Assembly: GCF_018842675.1 (NCBI RefSeq)
Contig: NZ_JAGTWO010000004.1
Location: 3,038,001-3,102,000 of the forward strand
DNA from: Candidatus Pantoea bituminis
Lineage (GTDB): Bacteria; Pseudomonadota; Gammaproteobacteria; Enterobacterales; Enterobacteriaceae
Direction of reading: 5' to 3'
Length of the DNA stretch: 64,000 bases
Below the pieces are notes generated by a model. That model was not told where the DNA came from. It saw only the letters and a program-made list of their open reading frames with translations, and did not search any database. Positions within the stretch are counted from its first letter, which is position 1, and every line of letters begins with the position of its first letter. The translations under genes and the position numbers were made by a program. Below are positions 49,284-60,363 of this stretch, piece by piece.

Positions 49284-51950
49284 TTAAGCCAGACGCGGGT
49301 TAACTTTATCGGCATCGATATTGAACTTGGTAATCGCTTCCGCTACCACTTTCTTATCGATTTCGCCACGTTTAGCCAGCTCGCCCAGTGCCGCAACCAC
49401 CACATAAGAAGCATCAACTTCGAAGTGATGACGCAGATTTTCACGGCTATCCGAACGACCAAAGCCGTCGGTACCCAGCACGCGATAATCGCTAGCAGGG
49501 ACATAGCTGCGAACCTGCTCGGCAAACAGTTTCATGTAGTCGGTTGACGCCACCGCTGGCGCATCACTCATTACCTGAGCGATGTAAGGAACGCGTGCTT
49601 CTTCGGTCGGATGCAGCATGTTCCAGCGCTCACAATCCTGGCCATCACGCGCCAGTTCGGTGAACGAGGTGACGCTGAATACGTCAGAACCGATGCCGTA
49701 ATCTTTCGCCAGGATCTGCGCAGCTTCACGCACATGACGCAAGATTGAACCTGAACCCAACAGCTGAACTTTACCTTTGCTGCCTTCTACGGTTTCCAGC
49801 TTGTAGATACCTTTACGGATACCTTCTTCAACGCCTTGCGGCATCGCTGGCATGCGGTAGTTTTCGTTCAGCGTGGTGATGTAGTAATAAATATTTTCCT
49901 GCGCTTCGCCATACATACGTTTCAGGCCATCTTGCATGATGACAGCCACTTCGTAGGCATAAGACGGATCGTAAGAAATACAGTTCGGGATAGTCAGCGA
50001 CTGAATATGGCTGTGACCATCTTCATGCTGCAGACCTTCGCCGTTCAGCGTGGTACGACCGGAGGTACCGCCGACCAGGAAGCCGCGCGCCTGTTGGTCG
50101 CCCGCCAGCCACATCAAATCACCAATACGTTGGAAACCGAACATCGAGTAATAGATGTAGAACGGAATCATTGGCAAGTTGTTGGTGCTGTAAGAGGTCG
50201 CCGCCGCCAGCCAGGATGAACCTGCACCCAGCTCGTTGATCCCTTCCTGCAGAATTTGACCTTTCTCGTCTTCTTTATAGTAAGCAACCTGCTCACGGTC
50301 CTGCGGGGTATATTGCTGACCGTTCGGGCTGTAAATACCAATCTGACGGAACAGACCTTCCATACCAAAGGTACGCGCTTCGTCAGCAAGGATAGGAACC
50401 AGACGATCTTTGATCGACTTGTTCTTCAGCATCACGTTCAGGGCACGCACGAAGGCGATGGTGGTAGAGATCTCTTTGTTCTGCTCTTCCAGCAGCGCAC
50501 CGAACTCTTCCAACGCAGGCATTTCCAGTTTTTCAGTAAACTGTGGCTGACGTGAAGGCAGATAACCGCCTAACTTCTGGCGCTGAGCGTGCAGATAGGT
50601 GTGCTCTTCAGAACCTTCTTCGAAGGTGACGTAAGGCAGCTCTTCAATTTTTTCATCGGCAACAGGCACGTTGAAGCGATCGCGGATATAGCGAACGCCG
50701 TCCATGTTCATTTTCTTCACCTGGTGAGCAATGTTCTTGCCTTCCGCGGTGTCGCCCATACCATAACCTTTGATGGTGTGCGCCAGAATCAGAACCGGTT
50801 TGCCTTTGGTGTCTTGCGCTTTTTTCAGTGCTGCATAGACTTTCTTCGGATCGTGGCCGCCACGGTTCAATGCCCAGATTTCATCATCGGACAGATCTTT
50901 AACCAGCTCAGCTGTTTCCGGATATTTACCAAAGAAATGCTCACGCACGTAAGCGCCGTCACGTGATTTGAAGGTCTGATAATCGCCATCAACGGTTTCG
51001 TTCATCAGTTGGATCAGTTTGCCGCTGGTATCTTTACGCAGCAACTCATCCCAACGACCGCCCCAGATCACTTTGATCACTTCCCAGCCTGCGCCAGCGA
51101 AGATGCCTTCCAGCTCATTGATGATCTTGCCGTTACCAGTGACCGGACCATCCAGACGCTGGAGGTTACAGTTGATGATGAAGACCAGGTTATCCAGTTT
51201 TTCACGGGTGGCGATAGTGATCGCACCTTTGGATTCTGGCTCATCCATCTCACCATCACCCAGGAAGGCGTAAACGGTTTGTGCTGAGGTATCTTTCAGG
51301 CCACGGTGTTCCAGATATTTCAGGAATTTAGCCTGATAAATTGCCGTCAATGGACCAAGGCCCATGGAAACGGTCGGGAACTGCCAGAATTCTGGCATCA
51401 GTTTCGGGTGCGGATATGATGACAAACCTTTGCCATCCACTTCCTGACGGAAGTTATTCATTTGCTCTTCGGTCAGACGACCTTCGAGGAACGCACGCGC
51501 ATAGATGCCTGGAGAAATGTGACCCTGGAAATAAACCAGATCGCCGCCATCTTTGTCACTGCGCGCGCGGAAGAAGTGGTTAAAGCACACTTCATAAATG
51601 GTTGCAGAAGACTGGAAGGAAGAGAGGTGGCCACCCAGCTCCAGATCTTTCTTCGATGCACGTAGCACCGACATGACAGCGTTCCAGCGGATTGCGGAAC
51701 GGATACGACGTTCAAGAGAGGTATTCCCCGGATAATCCGGTTCATCTTCAACGGCAATAGAGTTGATGTAGTTGCTGATTGCAGAGGAACCTGCAGCAAC
51801 TTTCACGCCGCCTTTGCGGGCTGCACCCAGTACCTGATCAATCAGATACTGCGCACGTTCTACACCTTCTTCACGGATGACCGATTCGATCGCCTGTAGC
51901 CAGTCACGAGTTTCGATCGGATCCACGTCATTGTGTAAACGTTCTGACAT
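49284..51950 (-). CDS. aceE: Pyruvate dehydrogenase E1 component
   Basis: AceE is the homodimeric thiamine diphosphate enzyme that decarboxylates pyruvate and acetylates the E2 lipoyl groups. The 888-residue product is almost the E. coli length (887) and closely similar throughout. The ThDP/Mg motif appears as Gly-Asp-Gly-Glu-Met-Asp-Glu-Pro-Glu and continues to Ile-Ile-Asn-Cys-Asn-Leu-Gln. The N-terminus matches the segment that binds E2. It is followed by aceF and preceded by pdhR on the same strand, forming the pdhR-aceE-aceF operon. Confidence 0.98.
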   Translation of the reverse strand: MSERLHNDVDPIETRDWLQAIESVIREEGVERAQYLIDQVLGAARKGGVKVAAGSSAISNYINSIAVEDEPDYPGNTSLERRIRSAIRWNAVMSVLRASKKDLELGGHLSSFQSSATIYEVCFNHFFRARSDKDGGDLVYFQGHISPGIYARAFLEGRLTEEQMNNFRQEVDGKGLSSYPHPKLMPEFWQFPTVSMGLGPLTAIYQAKFLKYLEHRGLKDTSAQTVYAFLGDGEMDEPESKGAITIATREKLDNLVFIINCNLQRLDGPVTGNGKIINELEGIFAGAGWEVIKVIWGGRWDELLRKDTSGKLIQLMNETVDGDYQTFKSRDGAYVREHFFGKYPETAELVKDLSDDEIWALNRGGHDPKKVYAALKKAQDTKGKPVLILAHTIKGYGMGDTAEGKNIAHQVKKMNMDGVRYIRDRFNVPVADEKIEELPYVTFEEGSEEHTYLHAQRQKLGGYLPSRQPQFTEKLEMPALEEFGALLEEQNKEISTTIAFVRALNVMLKNKSIKDRLVPILADEARTFGMEGLFRQIGIYSPNGQQYTPQDREQVAYYKEDEKGQILQEGINELGAGSSWLAAATSYSTNNLPMIPFYIYYSMFGFQRIGDLMWLAGDQQARGFLVGGTSGRTTLNGEGLQHEDGHSHIQSLTIPNCISYDPSYAYEVAVIMQDGLKRMYGEAQENIYYYITTLNENYRMPAMPQGVEEGIRKGIYKLETVEGSKGKVQLLGSGSILRHVREAAQILAKDYGIGSDVFSVTSFTELARDGQDCERWNMLHPTEEARVPYIAQVMSDAPAVASTDYMKLFAEQVRSYVPASDYRVLGTDGFGRSDSRENLRHHFEVDASYVVVAALGELAKRGEIDKKVVAEAITKFNIDADKVNPRLA

Positions 51951-52053
51951 GGGTGTGTTCCTTATCTGTGTCTAATACGTTGAATAATCGGGAGCCTGTA
52001 AAGCTTAAGGGAGACAGGCTCGTCGCACATGTCCGCACGATCTGTGTCGCACG

Positions 52054-52818
52054 TTATTCCTTACGTTGCTGTAAACGACGTAGGGAGCGTTCTCGACGGC
52101 TCTGCTCCCGACTTCTGTCCAGCAAGATTTCCTCTATGAACGCCAGGTGACGATGTGAAGCTTCGCGTGCTTGTTCTGGCTCACGAGCCACAATCGCCTC
52201 AAATATACTGGCGCGGTGACCACTCACTTTCGCCAGCATTTCTCGGCGCGAGTAGAGTAATTCGAAATTCTGGCGGACGTTTTTCTCCAGCATCGGCCCC
52301 ATCGAGCGTAGCAAATGCAATAGCACAACGTTATGGGCCGCTTCTGTGACAGCAATTTGGTACTGCATTACTGCGTCCGCTTCGGCGTCTAAATCGCCGC
52401 TATCTTGTGCCTGTTGAATCTGAACATGGCAGTCACGAATACGCTGCACATCATCTTCTGTACCACGCAGTGCCGCGTAATAGGCGGCGATACCTTCAAG
52501 CGCGTGGCGCGTTTCCAGCAGGTCAAACTGTGATTCCGGATGGTCGGCGAGAAGCTCAACGAGCGGATCGCTCATGCTTTGCCAGAGATGTTCTTGTACG
52601 AACGTTCCGCCGCCTTGACGGCGTAGCAATAATCCTTTGGCTTCTAAGCGCTGGATTGCCTCGCGGAGTGACGGACGTGAGACATCGAATTGTTTGGCGA
52701 GTTCGCGCTCTGGGAGCAGCTTCTCTCCCGGACGAAGCGTCCCTTCCATAATCAACGATTCGAGCTGTTGCTCGATTGCGTCGGAGAGCTTGGGTTGGCG
52801 AATCTTACTGTAAGCCAT
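52054..52818 (-). CDS. pdhR: Pyruvate-responsive repressor PdhR (GntR/FadR family)
   Basis: PdhR represses the pdh operon and several respiratory genes and is released by pyruvate. The 254-residue product has an N-terminal GntR winged helix ([11 protein letters not shown]) and a C-terminal FCD all-helical domain with conserved His and Arg residues; both closely match E. coli PdhR. It is the first gene of the operon and has a palindromic PdhR operator 34 bases upstream, which indicates autoregulation. Confidence 0.97.
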   Translation of the reverse strand: MAYSKIRQPKLSDAIEQQLESLIMEGTLRPGEKLLPERELAKQFDVSRPSLREAIQRLEAKGLLLRRQGGGTFVQEHLWQSMSDPLVELLADHPESQFDLLETRHALEGIAAYYAALRGTEDDVQRIRDCHVQIQQAQDSGDLDAEADAVMQYQIAVTEAAHNVVLLHLLRSMGPMLEKNVRQNFELLYSRREMLAKVSGHRASIFEAIVAREPEQAREASHRHLAFIEEILLDRSREQSRRERSLRRLQQRKE

Positions 52819-52851
52819 CTTCCCTTCTTATTATGCCAATCGTCCGGAGTA

Positions 52852-52868
52852 AATTGGTAATACCAATT
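52852..52868. promoter_or_regulatory. PdhR operator
   Basis: AATTGGTAATACCAATT is a perfect 17-base palindrome with a single central base and contains both halves of the known PdhR site (ATTGGT and ACCAAT). It lies between the pdhR start and the rest of the pdhR-aroP intergenic region, where autoregulation of pdhR-aceEF is expected. Confidence 0.9.
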
Positions 52869-53249
52869 GCAAAATGGTGGCCGTAAAGTAACAAAGTATT
52901 CACCTTGTGTCTATATGGCTTCCGTCACATATCAATCCAGTGCTGCCATGGCCTGACGCTAAGTTACCGTTAAAAAAATGAAAAATTAGTGTCACGCCAA
53001 ATGTTAAATATTTTCACTTTTACCAAACCTTACACGCGGTTAGTGAATTAAGACACGTCTTACCATAAGGCAAACTTATTCGTGTTTAGTGTTATTTCGT
53101 GGCAGAAATTCTGCTGCATTTTTTATGTAAGAAACGGCGGATTTTAAGCCAACTCCCCGCACGAAAAGCGAAAGCAGGTGCAAAGCAATGCGCTTATCAC
53201 TATTCTTGTCGCCAGGGTAGCAGTGAGCAGCATATCGCTCGCCTGATAC

Positions 53250-53289
53250 CGTAAAAAAATCAATACGTTAATGTAACCACTTCATTACA
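53250..53289 (+). promoter_or_regulatory. Tandem TyrR-like boxes upstream of aroP
   Basis: TGTAAC-N6-ATTACA (53272-53289) is a good match to the TyrR box TGTAAA-N6-TTTACA, keeping the invariant G and C. A weaker one (53250-53267, cGTAAA-N6-AATACg) lies 22 bases upstream, two helical turns away. In E. coli aroP is repressed by TyrR through paired strong and weak boxes. The boxes end 45 bases before the aroP ATG. The remaining 400 bases of this gap are AT-rich and show no gene. Confidence 0.62.
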
Positions 53290-53334
53290 GCGAACTTGCG
53301 CTGCGAGCGAAGAATTCAACATCACGAGGTTTGT

Positions 53335-54690
53335 ATGGAACAACAGCACGGCGAAGCGCTGCAGCGCGGTCTTAAGAACCGCCATATTCAGCTGATCGCG
53401 CTGGGTGGTGCGGTGGGGACCGGTCTATTTCTGGGCAGTGCATCGGTCATAAAATCTGCCGGACCGGCCGTTATTCTGGGTTATGCCATCGCTGGCTTTA
53501 TCGCTTTTCTCATCATGCGTCAGTTGGGCGAAATGGTGGTTGAAGAGCCGGTTGCAGGTAGCTTTAGCCACTTTGCCTATAAATACTGGGGCAACTTTGC
53601 AGGTTTCGCTTCGGGCTGGAACTATTGGGTTCTGTATGTCTTAGTGGCAATGGCGGAACTCACTGCGGTAGGCAAATACATTCAGTTCTGGTGGCCAGAC
53701 TTCCCCACCTGGGCTTCGGCAGCCATCTTCTTCGTGATGATCAACGCCATCAACCTGACCAATGTAAAAGTGTTTGGTGAGATGGAATTCTGGTTCGCCA
53801 TTATTAAAGTGGTTGCCGTTATTGGTATGATCCTGTTTGGCGGCTGGCTGCTGTTCAGCGGTCACGGCGGCCCGCAAGCCACGGTAAGAAACCTGTGGGA
53901 ACAAGGCGGATTCTTCCCGAACGGTTTTGGCGGCTTGGTGATGGTGATGGCCATTATCATGTTCTCGTTTGGTGGCCTGGAACTGGTTGGGATCACGGCG
54001 GCAGAAGCTGACAATCCAGAAACCAGTATTCCGAAAGCGACTAACCAAGTGCTGTGGCGCATCCTGATCTTCTATATCGGTTCTCTGACCGTATTGCTGT
54101 CACTGATGCCGTGGACACGCGTCACCGCTGAAACCAGTCCGTTCGTCTTTATCTTCCACGAATTAGGTGATGCCATGGTGGCTAACGCCCTAAACGTGGT
54201 GATCCTGACAGCGGCGTTATCGGTTTATAACAGCTGTGTTTACTGCAACAGCCGTATGCTGTTTGGTCTGGCGCAACAAGGCAATGCGCCAAAAGCACTG
54301 CTTAAAGTTGATCGCCGCGGCGTGCCGGTTATGACAATTCTGGTTTCAGCCGTTGCTACCGCGCTGTGTGTGTTGATCAACTACCTGATGCCAGGCGAAG
54401 CGTTCGGTCTGCTGATGTCGCTGGTGGTTTCCGCGCTGGTGATCAACTGGGCGATGATCAGCCTTGCTCACCTGAAATTCCGCAGGAAGAAAGATCAGCA
54501 AGGCGTGACAACACGCTTCAAAGCGCTGTTCTACCCAATCGGTAACTGGATTTGCCTGGTGTTTCTGGCCGGTATTTTGGTGCTCATGGCTATCACGCCG
54601 GGCATGGCCATTTCTGTCTGGCTGATCCCCGTCTGGTTGGTGATTTTGGGCATTGGTTACATGATTAAAAAGCACACGCAGAAAACTTAA
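53335..54690 (+). CDS. aroP: Aromatic amino acid permease AroP
   Basis: AroP imports phenylalanine, tyrosine and tryptophan by proton symport. The 451-residue inner-membrane protein has twelve helices and is closely similar to E. coli AroP, including the APC-family motif Gly-Thr-Gly-Leu-Phe-Leu-Gly in helix 1 and Phe-Ser-Phe-Gly-Gly-Leu-Glu-Leu-Val-Gly in helix 6. The ATG at 53335 has GAGG upstream. It is divergent from pdhR, as in E. coli. AroP and PheP are hard to tell apart by family alone, but synteny and detailed similarity favour AroP. Confidence 0.95.
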   Translation: MEQQHGEALQRGLKNRHIQLIALGGAVGTGLFLGSASVIKSAGPAVILGYAIAGFIAFLIMRQLGEMVVEEPVAGSFSHFAYKYWGNFAGFASGWNYWVLYVLVAMAELTAVGKYIQFWWPDFPTWASAAIFFVMINAINLTNVKVFGEMEFWFAIIKVVAVIGMILFGGWLLFSGHGGPQATVRNLWEQGGFFPNGFGGLVMVMAIIMFSFGGLELVGITAAEADNPETSIPKATNQVLWRILIFYIGSLTVLLSLMPWTRVTAETSPFVFIFHELGDAMVANALNVVILTAALSVYNSCVYCNSRMLFGLAQQGNAPKALLKVDRRGVPVMTILVSAVATALCVLINYLMPGEAFGLLMSLVVSALVINWAMISLAHLKFRRKKDQQGVTTRFKALFYPIGNWICLVFLAGILVLMAITPGMAISVWLIPVWLVILGIGYMIKKHTQKT

Positions 54691-54697
54691 TCTGCTG

Positions 54698-54734
54698 CCC
54701 GCCGACGTTTGTTAAACCTCGGCGGGTTTTCTTT
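54698..54734 (+). terminator. Terminator of aroP
   Basis: An eight-base stem CCCGCCGA/TCGGCGGG closes a 13-base loop seven bases after the aroP stop and is followed by TTTTCTTT. This is a clear rho-independent terminator. Confidence 0.92.
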
Positions 54735-54865
54735 CAAACTTCTGATCTCAGTCACACTTCTCTCTCCACACCTGTTTTGTCCATCTTAGTGACGAATTGT
54801 TGCCAGCCATGATATTGATTTAACGATGATAATTCCTGCTCACACCGGATGCGCAGGAGAAGACC

Positions 54866-56278
54866 ATGAAAGGTGCAGCCCTCTCATTTCGAGAAAAGCT
54901 TGGATACGGCATGGGCGATGCCGGATGTAACATGATTGGCGGTGCCATCATGCTATTCCTCAACTATTTCTATACCGATGTTTTTGGCCTGGCCCCCGCG
55001 CTGGTGGGCACGTTATTGCTTTCAGTTCGCGTACTGGATGCGGTGACCGATCCGATTATGGGTGCCATTGCTGACCGCACTCAAAGCCGTTGGGGACGTT
55101 TCCGTCCATGGCTACTCTGGATTTCCGTACCTTATGTGTTGTTCAGCGTCATGATGTTTACTACGCCGGATTGGCGCTACGAATACAAGGTGATCTGGGC
55201 TTTCGTCACCTACTTCCTGATGTCGCTAACCTACACCGCGATAAATATCCCTTACTGCTCACTGGGTGGCGTCATTACTAACGATCCCAGCGAACGCGTT
55301 TCCTGTCAGTCTTACCGCTTCGTGATGGTGGGAATTGCGACACTGATTTTGTCGCTCTCTTTGCTCCCTATGGCGGAATGGTTTGGTGGAGAGGACAAAG
55401 CGCGCGGTTATCAAATGGCGATGGGCGTACTCGCTCTGATTGGGCTGGGCATGTTTCTGTTCTGTTTTGCGAACGTGCGTGAACGCATCCACCCCGCCGT
55501 CCCGAGCCATGACGATTTGAAAAAGGATATGCGCGACGTCTGGAAAAACGATCAGTGGGTGCGCATTTTGCTGCTCACGTTCTGCAATGTTTGCCCTGGC
55601 TTCATTCGCATGGCCGCAACCATGTATTACGTGACGTGGGTGATGGGACAAAGCACGCATTTCGCCACGATTTTCATCAGTCTGGGTGTGATTGGCATGA
55701 TGTTGGGCAGCACGCTGGCAAAAGTACTGACCGATCGCTGGTGCAAACTCAAAGTCTTTTTCTGGACCAATATCGCGCTGGCACTGTTTTCCTGCGGCTT
55801 TTATTGGATCGATCCGCACGCCACTGTCATGGTGGTGGTCGCCTACTTCCTGCTGAATATCCTGCATCAGATTCCTTCGCCGTTGCACTGGTCATTAATG
55901 GCTGACGTTGATGATTACGGTGAATGGAAAACCGGCAAGCGTATTACCGGGATGAGTTTTTCCGGCAATCTGTTCTTTTTGAAAGTAGGCCTGGCGGTCG
56001 CAGGCGCGATGGTGGGTTTTCTGTTGTCATTTTATGGCTACGATGCCGGCGCTAAACAGCAATCTCCGCAAGCCGTCAACGGCATCATATTGCTGTTCAC
56101 TGTGATTCCCGGCGTAGGCTACTTGATTACTGCAGGTGTGGTTCGCCTGATGAAGGTAGACCGCAAAATGATGCAAACCATTCAGGCCGATCTGGCTCTG
56201 CGTCGAGAAAACTTCCGTGATTTACAACCGCTTCATCAACGCGACGGCGTCGCCACTCAAACTGGAGAAGTAAAATGA
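54866..56278 (+). CDS. GPH-family sugar (glycoside) symporter
   Basis: The 470-residue protein has twelve helices and the GPH (MelB/XynP-like) signatures: an N-terminal Gly-Tyr-Gly-x-Gly-Asp segment, Asp-Pro-Ile-Met-Gly in helix 2 and Arg-Trp-Gly-Arg-Phe-Arg-Pro-Trp in the loop that follows. It overlaps the start of a GH43 glycosidase by four bases, so it probably imports a short pentose oligomer (xylosides or arabinosides) that is cut in the cytoplasm. This pair is absent between aroP and ampE in E. coli. AGGAG precedes the ATG. Confidence 0.9.
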   Translation: MKGAALSFREKLGYGMGDAGCNMIGGAIMLFLNYFYTDVFGLAPALVGTLLLSVRVLDAVTDPIMGAIADRTQSRWGRFRPWLLWISVPYVLFSVMMFTTPDWRYEYKVIWAFVTYFLMSLTYTAINIPYCSLGGVITNDPSERVSCQSYRFVMVGIATLILSLSLLPMAEWFGGEDKARGYQMAMGVLALIGLGMFLFCFANVRERIHPAVPSHDDLKKDMRDVWKNDQWVRILLLTFCNVCPGFIRMAATMYYVTWVMGQSTHFATIFISLGVIGMMLGSTLAKVLTDRWCKLKVFFWTNIALALFSCGFYWIDPHATVMVVVAYFLLNILHQIPSPLHWSLMADVDDYGEWKTGKRITGMSFSGNLFFLKVGLAVAGAMVGFLLSFYGYDAGAKQQSPQAVNGIILLFTVIPGVGYLITAGVVRLMKVDRKMMQTIQADLALRRENFRDLQPLHQRDGVATQTGEVK

Positions 56279-57234
56279 GCACTATCTTGCCGAATCCTTT
56301 TATCGAGCAGCGCGCTGATCCTTTCATTTTGCTTCATCAGCAGCACTATTATTTCATCGCGTCGGTGCCGGAATATGATCGTTTAGAGATTCGACAGGCC
56401 TCGTCACTGCAAGGACTACGCGATGCTGAAGCTGTTGTGGTGTGGCGCAAACCGGAAAGCGGCCCATGCAGCGAACTGATCTGGGCACCTGAACTGCATA
56501 ATATTAATGGACAATGGGTAATCTATTTCGCCGCAGCCCCAACGCGTGACATCAAAGATGGGCTGTTTCAGCATCGTATGTATGCGCTGGTCTGCGACGA
56601 CGCCGATCCTCTCAGCGGTCAATGGCAACCGTGCCGTCGCGTTTTCACCCACATTGACAGCTTTTCATTAGATGCCACGCACTTCGTTCATCAGGGAAAA
56701 AACTGGTATCTCTGGGCACAAAAAGATCCGACGATTCCCGGTAACTCCAACCTCTATCTCGCTGAATTACTCAATCCCTGGACGCTGAAAGGCACGCCAG
56801 TGATGCTAAGCCGCCCTGAATATGAGTGGGAATGTGCCGGGTTTAGCGTAAATGAAGGACCTGCGGTGATTACCCATGGCCAGCGACTTTTTGTCAGTTA
56901 TTCTGCTAGCGCAACGGACGAAAATTACTGCATGGGTCTGTTATCGATAGCGTTAGATGCACCGCTGTTACAGCCTGAAGCGTGGCACAAATCCGCACGT
57001 CCGGTATTTGGTTCAAGCTGGGATAACCATCAATATGGTCCGGGGCATAACTGCTTCACGCAAGATGAGGAAGGCCGGGATGTGCTGGTGTATCACGCAC
57101 GTAACTACACCGAAATTGAGGGCGACCCGCTGTGGGACCCAAACCGCCACACGCGGCTGAAATACATTGAGTGGCGAGAAGACGGCACACCAGACTTTGG
57201 TGTACCGCCTGCCGATTACACTAACGTGCCGTAA
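56275..57234 (+). CDS. Glycoside hydrolase family 43 (arabinofuranosidase/xylosidase-like)
   Basis: The 319-residue protein is a single five-bladed beta-propeller of GH43 without a signal peptide, so it acts in the cytoplasm. The catalytic triad of the family is visible: Asp15 (Arg-Ala-Asp-Pro) as base, Asp133 (Ser-Leu-Asp-Ala-Thr) as pKa modulator and Glu194 (Asn-Glu-Gly-Pro) as acid. Translation is coupled to the upstream symporter. Specificity for alpha-L-arabinofuranose or beta-xylose cannot be decided, though Ala-Pro-Glu-Leu-His and Tyr-Gly-Pro-Gly-His-Asn are common in arabinofuranosidases. Its last 19 bases overlap the convergent ampE gene. Confidence 0.9.
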   Translation: MSTILPNPFIEQRADPFILLHQQHYYFIASVPEYDRLEIRQASSLQGLRDAEAVVVWRKPESGPCSELIWAPELHNINGQWVIYFAAAPTRDIKDGLFQHRMYALVCDDADPLSGQWQPCRRVFTHIDSFSLDATHFVHQGKNWYLWAQKDPTIPGNSNLYLAELLNPWTLKGTPVMLSRPEYEWECAGFSVNEGPAVITHGQRLFVSYSASATDENYCMGLLSIALDAPLLQPEAWHKSARPVFGSSWDNHQYGPGHNCFTQDEEGRDVLVYHARNYTEIEGDPLWDPNRHTRLKYIEWREDGTPDFGVPPADYTNVP

Positions 57235-58070
57235 ATTGTCAGCAACGCCACAACGACAACTAACACCAGCGAAATACGCTTGGCTAACGCCACCGCAACA
57301 CGTGGCGTTTCAACTTTATCCGTATGCGGATCACGCTCCAGCGAGAACTGCGCCAGGCTGGTTAATACCTGATATTGCGAACGGTGACGATCGGTCAACG
57401 AAGCAAACCAGGCCGGCAAGGCTTTTTCGCCGTGTCCTAGCAGGGCATAAGCGACACCCGCCAGCCGGACCGGGATCCAGTCCACAAGATGCAAAATGCC
57501 ATCAACACCTGATTGCGCTCGCGCCATAGGTGTTTGATGTTTTGCCAACCAACTTTGCCAGGCACGTAAAAAAGCGTATCCCACCAGCAAAACCGGCCCC
57601 CACGCGCCACCTGCCACAAACCAGAACAGCGGAGCGAGGTAGAAACGGAAGTTAATCCAGATCAGCGCATTTTGCAGTTCCCGCAGAAACTCGCGCTCGC
57701 TGCATTCAACCGGCACCCCGTGAATAAGTGTTAATTCTGCAGCCATTGCCTGATGCGCAGCGGCATCGTCGTGGCTAGCCGCTTTTAAATAGTTGTGATA
57801 ATGCAATCGCACCGAGCCTGCGCCAATACACAACAAACCGATCATAATCCAGAACAGCAGTTGCGCCACGCCAAACAATAGCCCTTTTAGGCTCCACACC
57901 ACCAGTGCTGTTATCGCCATCGCTAAAACCATCATGAGCAGCGTACGCATCATTGAAAAGTGCTGCCGACGACGAAACAGAGGCTCAAGCCGATGATCGA
58001 ACTGCCAATGCTCGCCCAGTTTGAACAGGCGCTCCCAGCCTAAAACTAATAACAAGGTAAACAACGTCAT
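57216..58070 (-). CDS. ampE: Inner-membrane protein AmpE
   Basis: AmpE is an integral membrane protein co-transcribed with ampD. It has been proposed as a sensor in beta-lactamase regulation, although its molecular role is unclear. The 284-residue product has about four hydrophobic segments and matches E. coli AmpE in length and key segments (Arg-Glu-Phe-Leu-Arg-Glu-Leu-Gln-Asn). It follows ampD by 25 bases. Its 3' end overlaps the GH43 gene, which probably inserted or extended up to this point. Confidence 0.93.
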   Translation of the reverse strand: MTLFTLLLVLGWERLFKLGEHWQFDHRLEPLFRRRQHFSMMRTLLMMVLAMAITALVVWSLKGLLFGVAQLLFWIMIGLLCIGAGSVRLHYHNYLKAASHDDAAAHQAMAAELTLIHGVPVECSEREFLRELQNALIWINFRFYLAPLFWFVAGGAWGPVLLVGYAFLRAWQSWLAKHQTPMARAQSGVDGILHLVDWIPVRLAGVAYALLGHGEKALPAWFASLTDRHRSQYQVLTSLAQFSLERDPHTDKVETPRVAVALAKRISLVLVVVVALLTIYGTLV

Positions 58071-58095
58071 ACAGACTCCAGGAAAGTCAGAATTT

Positions 58096-58638
58096 TTATT
58101 GCGTTAACAGCTGCTTATAGTATTCCCAGTCAAAAGCAGGACCGGGATCAGTTTTACGTTCTGGCGCGATATCACTGTGCCCGGTAATCCGCGATGGCGT
58201 CAGCGGATACGTTTGCATCAGCAACTGGGTTACCTGCTGTAATGATTGATATTGTGCTTCGGTATAAGGCTCAACATCGGTGCCTTCAAGCTCAATACCG
58301 ATCGAATAATCATTGCAGTTATCGCGCCCTCTAAACTGCGAAACGCCTGCATGCCAGGCGCGCTTATCAAAAGAGACATATTGAACAATTTCGCCATCGC
58401 GGCGAATCAAGCAATGTGCCGCAACGCGGAGGTGCGCAATATCGGCAAAATAAGGATGTGCATCCGCAGGCAAGGTGCCGGTAAACAGGCGATCAATCCA
58501 CGGACCGCCAAATTCGCCCGGCGGTAAGCTGATGTTATGAATCACCAACAATGAAGGCGCTTCCTCTGCAGGACGATCGTTGCAGTGTGGCGAGGGCACC
58601 CGACGCGCATGTCTCAGCCAACCTTGTTCAATTTTCAT
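58096..58638 (-). CDS. ampD: 1,6-anhydro-N-acetylmuramyl-L-alanine amidase
   Basis: AmpD is a cytoplasmic zinc amidase that removes the peptide from anhydro-muropeptides during wall recycling, so it keeps AmpR-type beta-lactamase induction low. The zinc ligands His34, His154 and Asp164, and the catalytic Glu116 and Lys162, are all in place with the E. coli numbering. The ATG at 58638 with AAGGA upstream gives 180 residues (183 in E. coli); an in-frame upstream start at 58656 is not needed. No ampR or ampC gene is in the window. Confidence 0.97.
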   Translation of the reverse strand: MKIEQGWLRHARRVPSPHCNDRPAEEAPSLLVIHNISLPPGEFGGPWIDRLFTGTLPADAHPYFADIAHLRVAAHCLIRRDGEIVQYVSFDKRAWHAGVSQFRGRDNCNDYSIGIELEGTDVEPYTEAQYQSLQQVTQLLMQTYPLTPSRITGHSDIAPERKTDPGPAFDWEYYKQLLTQ

Positions 58639-58814
58639 GCCGATTTCCTTATACAAACCTGGCTGAGAATAACATGTATTTTAAGGGTTTCTTGCGTCTT
58701 AATGCGTCGATTCTGAGGCCAGGACAATATGCAAGTTAAGGATACTAAACAAAACCCTTCTCCTTGCTGGCATGAATATGCCTTTCAGGCTATTGTGAAC
58801 GCCACATTCATTGA

Positions 58815-59732
<918 letters not shown>

Positions 59733-59739
59733 ACCGCGA

Positions 59740-59760
59740 AGCCGGACGCCTGTTCCGGCT
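59740..59760 (+). terminator. Terminator of nadC
   Basis: A seven-base stem AGCCGGA/TCCGGCT with a seven-base loop begins eight bases after the nadC stop and is followed by CATTTTG. It separates nadC from ppdD. Confidence 0.75.
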
Positions 59761-59907
59761 CATTTTGCGGGCTCGCTTCCACCGCTCTGCTCTTTTGCCT
59801 GCAACATTACTGATTGCCTGCGTAATAACATCCATCCGCTAAAGACACCGCTGTCGCTGACCCTGCGATATTTTTAGGCTGTCTCCTTCTTATTCAGGAG
59901 ACATGCA

Positions 59908-60363
59908 ATGAATGCTCAACGTGGTTTTACCTTGGTCGAATTGATGATTGTGGTGGGCATTGTTGCCATCCTCAGCGCCATCGGCCTCCCCGCTTATCAA
60001 AACTATCTGCAACGTGCAGCGCTTACCGACATGTTGCAAACCATGGTGCCCTATAAAACGGCGGTAGAACTTTGTGCCATCGAACGTGGAGGGCCAACGC
60101 AATGCCAGGCAGGGCAGCGCGGCATTCCTGCTGCCAAAGGCTCGCGCTATGTCTCTTCTTTGAGCGTAACCAATGGCGTCATTATGCTGTCAGGCCAGGA
60201 AAGCCTGAACGGCTTGAGCGTAGAGATGCTACCGATTTGGGACAGCAATGAAGGAGGCCTTAACTGGCAGCGTAGCTGTACCAGCAGTAATACCAGCCTG
60301 CGTGACAATTGCCTGGCGCAATTCCGCTTCGCGGATAAAGGAGCTGGCGATGAAAAAGTCTAA
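59908..60363 (+). CDS. ppdD: Prepilin peptidase-dependent major pilin PpdD
   Basis: PpdD is the major type IV pilin of enterobacteria. The 151-residue product has the short leader Met-Asn-Ala-Gln-Arg-Gly followed by Phe-Thr-Leu-Val-Glu-Leu, so PilD-type peptidase would cut after Gly6 and methylate Phe7; Glu11 of the precursor is the conserved Glu5. A hydrophobic helix and a globular head with paired cysteines follow. Its 3' end overlaps hofB by 14 bases in a three-gene pilin operon. In E. coli the operon is poorly expressed, and whether it is active here is unknown. Confidence 0.95.
   Translation: MNAQRGFTLVELMIVVGIVAILSAIGLPAYQNYLQRAALTDMLQTMVPYKTAVELCAIERGGPTQCQAGQRGIPAAKGSRYVSSLSVTNGVIMLSGQESLNGLSVEMLPIWDSNEGGLNWQRSCTSSNTSLRDNCLAQFRFADKGAGDEKV

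Noticed and set aside
60248..60349. N-terminal extension of HofB
   Set aside because: It overlaps ppdD in another frame and does not resemble the family; the ATG at 60350 has AGGAG and gives the E. coli length.
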